From: Armatimonadota bacterium
GTDB taxonomy: Bacteria; Armatimonadota; Fervidibacteria; Fervidibacterales; Fervidibacteraceae
Assembly: GCA_026419315.1 (NCBI GenBank)
Contig: JANZZQ010000052.1
Coordinates: 1-7,662, forward strand
Direction: 5' to 3'
DNA: 7,662 bases
Under the pieces are notes generated by a model. The model searched no databases, had not been told where the DNA came from, and worked only from the letters and a program-made list of their open reading frames with translations. This document shows, one piece after another, positions 4,986 through 7,662 of the stretch (position 1 is the first letter of the stretch; the number at the start of each line of letters is the position of its first letter). Both the position numbers and the translations under genes were made by a program.

Positions 4986-7277
4986 ATGGCAGGCTACACA
5001 AATTGGGACGAACTTGTCAAGATGTTTTGGGGCAAGGTTCCTTTGGAGAAAAAGATTCCCAGCAACGTTTTGGCCGGCACGATGGTTGGTCTGCGGAAGA
5101 GGGAAATTCCGGCTGACACAAAGAAAGTTCGCGTCACCATCGACGGTCAGACCATTGAAGTTCCAGAAGGGACGCTAATCATTGAAGCGGCGAAGATGCT
5201 TGGCATTGACATACCTCACTTTTGCTATCACCCTCGCCTTGAGCCTGTAGGGGTTTGCAGGCAATGTTTGGTTGAAGTGGGTTTGCCTCGCCAGAACCCA
5301 GACGGAACAATTGCTACCGATGAGCAGGGCAATCCGATAATCCAGTGGATGCCCAAACCGCAACCTTCGTGCACGATGACGGTAAGCGATGGAATGGTCG
5401 TCAGGGTCAAAAGCGAAACTGCGGAAGCGGCGAGAAGGGCTGTCATGGAGTTTCTGCTGATTAACCATCCACTTGATTGTCCCGTGTGCGACCGAGGCGG
5501 GGAATGCCCGCTTCAAAACGCCGCTTTCGTCCAGGGACGTCCATACTCCCGCTTCACAGAACAAAAACGAACTTTTGCCAAGCCAATAGCGATAAGTGAG
5601 AACATCGCTCTTGACAGAGAGCGGTGCATAATGTGCAAACGTTGTATCCGCTTCTGCGACGAAATAGCCGGCGAAAAGCAACTTGAGCAGGTTGAGCGAG
5701 GTTGGCACAGTTACATTGCTGTTGCTGAAGGGGAGGAACTTGACAACATCTTTTCGGGCAATGTCATTGATATTTGCCCTGTTGGGGCACTCACGAGTTT
5801 GCACTACCGATTTGCTGCTCGCCCTTGGGAGTTGAAACGAACGGAAACGGTTTGCCCTAAGTGTCCGATCCACTGCACTATCTTCGCCGATTGCAGGTTC
5901 AATCACCCGGTTAGGTTTGTTCCTGCGGGTGAGAACTTGAAGGTCAACGACATTTGGATGTGCGATATCGGTCGGTTTGAACAAAAGCAACCCCACATTG
6001 AGCATCGGCTCACCACCCCGCTAATACGAGTTGATGGCGAACTTCAAGGGTTCGGTTGGGAAAAAGCTCTTGATACACTTGCTGACTTTTTCCGCGCTTT
6101 GCCCCTTGAATTTCGCGCCGAAATCGCTTTCTTAGGCAACGCTGCGATGACGAACGAAGAAGCATACTTGTTCCAAAGGTTTGCGAGGAGCGTTGTGGGT
6201 TCAGGCAGCATTGATTTCTTTGGGCGTGACCAGTTAGTCAGTGATTTGGTCCGGCAAGGCGGCAAAGCCGGGTTGGGCTTTGATGTTTATTCGCTTCAAA
6301 AAACCGATTTCGCCCTTGTGCTCGGATGCAACATTTACCGCCACTTGCCAATTGCTTGGCTTTGGATTTTGCAGGCTGTGAAGAAACAAAGGGCTAAGTT
6401 GGTAGTTGTTGGAGTCAGCGAAGAAAAGCCACGAATGAAACGGTGGGCGTGGAAGTGGATTGAGGGATTAGGGGCAAGTGACTGGAGACTTGACAAGTTT
6501 GCTCGAATTTTGGTTGAGGCAATTGATGGCGCTGTAAATGAAGGGGCAGTGAAGGAGTTGGGAGTTGAGCCGAGTGAAGTTGCTGAAATTGCTCAAGGGC
6601 TGAAACAAGCGGAGCGCCCCATTGTCATTTGCGCTTCAAGCAATGACCCCCAACCCATTGCACCAGAAACGGTGTCAAGGTTGCGACAAAAACTCGTCAA
6701 GCCAAACTGGGATTCGGTTTGCTATGCCCTTCACTTCGCCAACGAGCGAGGTTGTATGGAAGCAGGATTGACACCCGATTACCTGCCCGGATTAAGACCC
6801 GTTGACGACGAAGCGATGTGGTTAGTGCTGCAGCGCCTTTGGGGCGATGGAACACCACCGCAGAAAGGTTACGATGCGAAAGGGGCTTTGGAAGCAGCGA
6901 GGGAAGGGAAATTGCAAGTTGCGTGGGTAGTTGACCCATCGCCGGTTTACGAGTTGCCCGACGAAGTTGTTGACGCACTCGCCAATGTCCCGAACTTGAT
7001 CGTTAGCGCTTCCGTCCTAACGAAACTTGCCGAAAGGGCATGGCTCGTTTTGCCTGACTTGACATTTTACGAAAAAAACGGCAGTTATACGAACTGGGCA
7101 GGAACATTGCAAATCGTTAGGAGAGCGGTTGAACCGCCATCGGGGGCAAGGTCTTTAGCTCGAGTTCTGATGTCGCTTTCCGAGCGTTTGGGCAAACCCA
7201 TCAGTTATTTGACCCCAAAAGCCGTTTTGACCGAACTGGACACTTTGCGGGTGTTAAGCGGGCTAACGCGAAAGTAA
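4986..7277 (+). CDS. nuoG: NADH-quinone oxidoreductase subunit G (NuoG/Nqo3 type) with N7 cluster
   Basis: This 763-residue protein is the large iron-sulfur subunit of complex I, passing electrons from the NADH module toward quinone. After an unusual N-terminal stretch of about 46 residues comes a [2Fe-2S] ferredoxin domain with C80, C91, C94 and C129; the 34-residue gap before the last ligand is as in Thermus Nqo3. HPLDCPVCDRGGEC supplies the His-ligated N5 cluster (H161, C165, C168, C174). RCIMCKRC plus NVIDICPVG supplies N4 (C214, C217, C220, C264). VCPKCPIHC (C290, C293, C297) with C326 matches the extra N7 cluster, present in only some lineages. Residues from about 335 form the molybdopterin-oxidoreductase-like domain, ending with EKNGSYTNWAGTLQ (696-709), a NuoG-type block. 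No nuoE, nuoF, nuoH or nuoI gene adjoins it within the window, which is odd. A subunit of a related hydrogenase or formate dehydrogenase complex is less likely. Confidence 0.92.
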   Translation: MAGYTNWDELVKMFWGKVPLEKKIPSNVLAGTMVGLRKREIPADTKKVRVTIDGQTIEVPEGTLIIEAAKMLGIDIPHFCYHPRLEPVGVCRQCLVEVGLPRQNPDGTIATDEQGNPIIQWMPKPQPSCTMTVSDGMVVRVKSETAEAARRAVMEFLLINHPLDCPVCDRGGECPLQNAAFVQGRPYSRFTEQKRTFAKPIAISENIALDRERCIMCKRCIRFCDEIAGEKQLEQVERGWHSYIAVAEGEELDNIFSGNVIDICPVGALTSLHYRFAARPWELKRTETVCPKCPIHCTIFADCRFNHPVRFVPAGENLKVNDIWMCDIGRFEQKQPHIEHRLTTPLIRVDGELQGFGWEKALDTLADFFRALPLEFRAEIAFLGNAAMTNEEAYLFQRFARSVVGSGSIDFFGRDQLVSDLVRQGGKAGLGFDVYSLQKTDFALVLGCNIYRHLPIAWLWILQAVKKQRAKLVVVGVSEEKPRMKRWAWKWIEGLGASDWRLDKFARILVEAIDGAVNEGAVKELGVEPSEVAEIAQGLKQAERPIVICASSNDPQPIAPETVSRLRQKLVKPNWDSVCYALHFANERGCMEAGLTPDYLPGLRPVDDEAMWLVLQRLWGDGTPPQKGYDAKGALEAAREGKLQVAWVVDPSPVYELPDEVVDALANVPNLIVSASVLTKLAERAWLVLPDLTFYEKNGSYTNWAGTLQIVRRAVEPPSGARSLARVLMSLSERLGKPISYLTPKAVLTELDTLRVLSGLTRK

Positions 7278-7386
7278 GTGGAAGGTTTTTTCGCGGGTGC
7301 TGGAATCCACTTTCTTCGGTTGGCAGCGACTCTTCCTTGCGAGTATTCGCCAATCAACGGGGATACTTGTTTTCGCATTCGCACCT

Positions 7387-7643
7387 TCACGCTTCCCCAC
7401 CATTGAAGAATTCCCCGAAGAGGTTACGCGGTTGCGACGAACCGTCACCGCCACCGTTTTGAGAGCGCCACTCGGACGGTCGTAAAGTGGTTTCTGAGAA
7501 TGTGGCTGTTGGCTGGAAGAAGTATTTGGTCTCACCGGCGGTGTTGATGCCTTTGAGGGACTTGACGCGGAAGATAATGGGGTAGCCTTTCGTGACATTG
7601 CCCAAAGCGAGTGCGTGGTAACGCTTTAGACGCTTTACATAGG
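7387..7643 (-). CDS. Unidentified minus-strand reading frame, start cut off by the contig end
   Basis: The frame stays open from the last genomic base before the adapter (7643) to a TGA at 7387-7389, giving about 85 residues. Text such as KGYPIIFRVKSLKGINTAGE and KYFFQPTATFSETTL reads like protein, while the last 30 residues (Gly/Ser/Asn-rich) look like a tail or a run-out after a frameshift. The codons end in C more often than in the neighbouring genes. No family was recognised and the true start is missing. It would be convergent with nuoG, leaving 109 bases between the stops. It may be the 3' end of a real gene or a chance open frame. Confidence 0.4.
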
Positions 7644-7662
7644 CTGTCTCTTATACACATCT
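7644..7662. other. Tn5/Nextera mosaic-end adapter (sequencing artefact)
   Basis: The final 19 bases, CTGTCTCTTATACACATCT, are exactly the reverse complement of the Tn5 transposase mosaic end used in Nextera libraries. They abut the end of the window with nothing beyond. This is untrimmed adapter, not a transposon of the organism, and it shows that the assembly ends here. Confidence 0.97.

Noticed and set aside
5175..6005. Minus-strand frame of 276 codons inside nuoG
   Set aside because: It lies entirely antisense to conserved iron-sulfur motifs of NuoG and carries no recognisable domain; long antisense frames are expected opposite such codon usage.
7276..7312. Inverted repeat AAGTGGA/TCCACTT after nuoG as a terminator
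   Set aside because: The 7-bp stem encloses a 23-base loop and is followed by only a short mixed T/C run, too weak to call a terminator.
7297..7485. Plus-strand frame of 62 codons shortly after nuoG
   Set aside because: It starts with GTG without a ribosome binding site, resembles no complex I subunit, and partly overlaps the opposite-strand open frame, so it could not be supported.
7644..7662. A real Tn5-type transposon end in the genome
   Set aside because: The match is exactly the 19-base library mosaic end at the very end of the sequence, with no transposase gene or partner end, which is what untrimmed adapter looks like.

Overview
The window is one end of a bacterial contig of moderate GC. 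It carries fragments of central redox metabolism: pyruvate:ferredoxin oxidoreductase beta subunit (PorB), a small FMN nitroreductase, a YedF-type DsrE-fold protein, a nucleoside:H+ symporter-like transporter and a NuoG/Nqo3-type complex I subunit. There is also one tRNA-Leu gene. Shine-Dalgarno sites (GAGGTG, GGAGGTGG) and a sigma70-type promoter with an extended -10 fit a bacterium. The combination of PorB with an N7-cluster NuoG suits an anaerobic or microaerophilic, possibly thermophilic lineage, but the sequence alone does not fix the taxon. The last 19 bases are the Tn5/Nextera mosaic-end adapter, so the right edge is a library artefact rather than genome.

Layout, left to right. Positions 1-1840 hold a tight plus-strand operon: the C-terminal half of YedF (cut by the left edge), a nitroreductase and PorB. 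It closes with a strong GC hairpin. Positions 1915-2049 hold a promoter and tRNA-Leu(CAA). A hairpin with T-rich runs on both sides at 2143-2160 separates this from the minus-strand transporter gene (2228-3508), which ends facing it. Positions 3509-4985 have no convincing intact gene. They contain a possible three-way-junction structured element (about 3811-3944) and a coding-like but frame-broken minus-strand stretch (4188-4743). A long plus-strand NuoG gene follows (4986-7277), preceded by a clear Shine-Dalgarno. The last 366 bases before the adapter show no expected complex I neighbour, only an unidentified minus-strand reading frame running into the adapter.

How the genes may work together (inference): PorB makes reduced ferredoxin from pyruvate, and NuoG carries electrons through complex I. 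The nitroreductase and YedF lie in the same transcription unit as PorB, which suggests a redox or sulfur-linked accessory role that cannot be specified. No defence system, CRISPR array, integrase or insertion sequence was seen. The points most worth following up are the gene-poor 1.4 kb region, the isolated nuoG with its N-terminal extension, and the adapter-terminated end.
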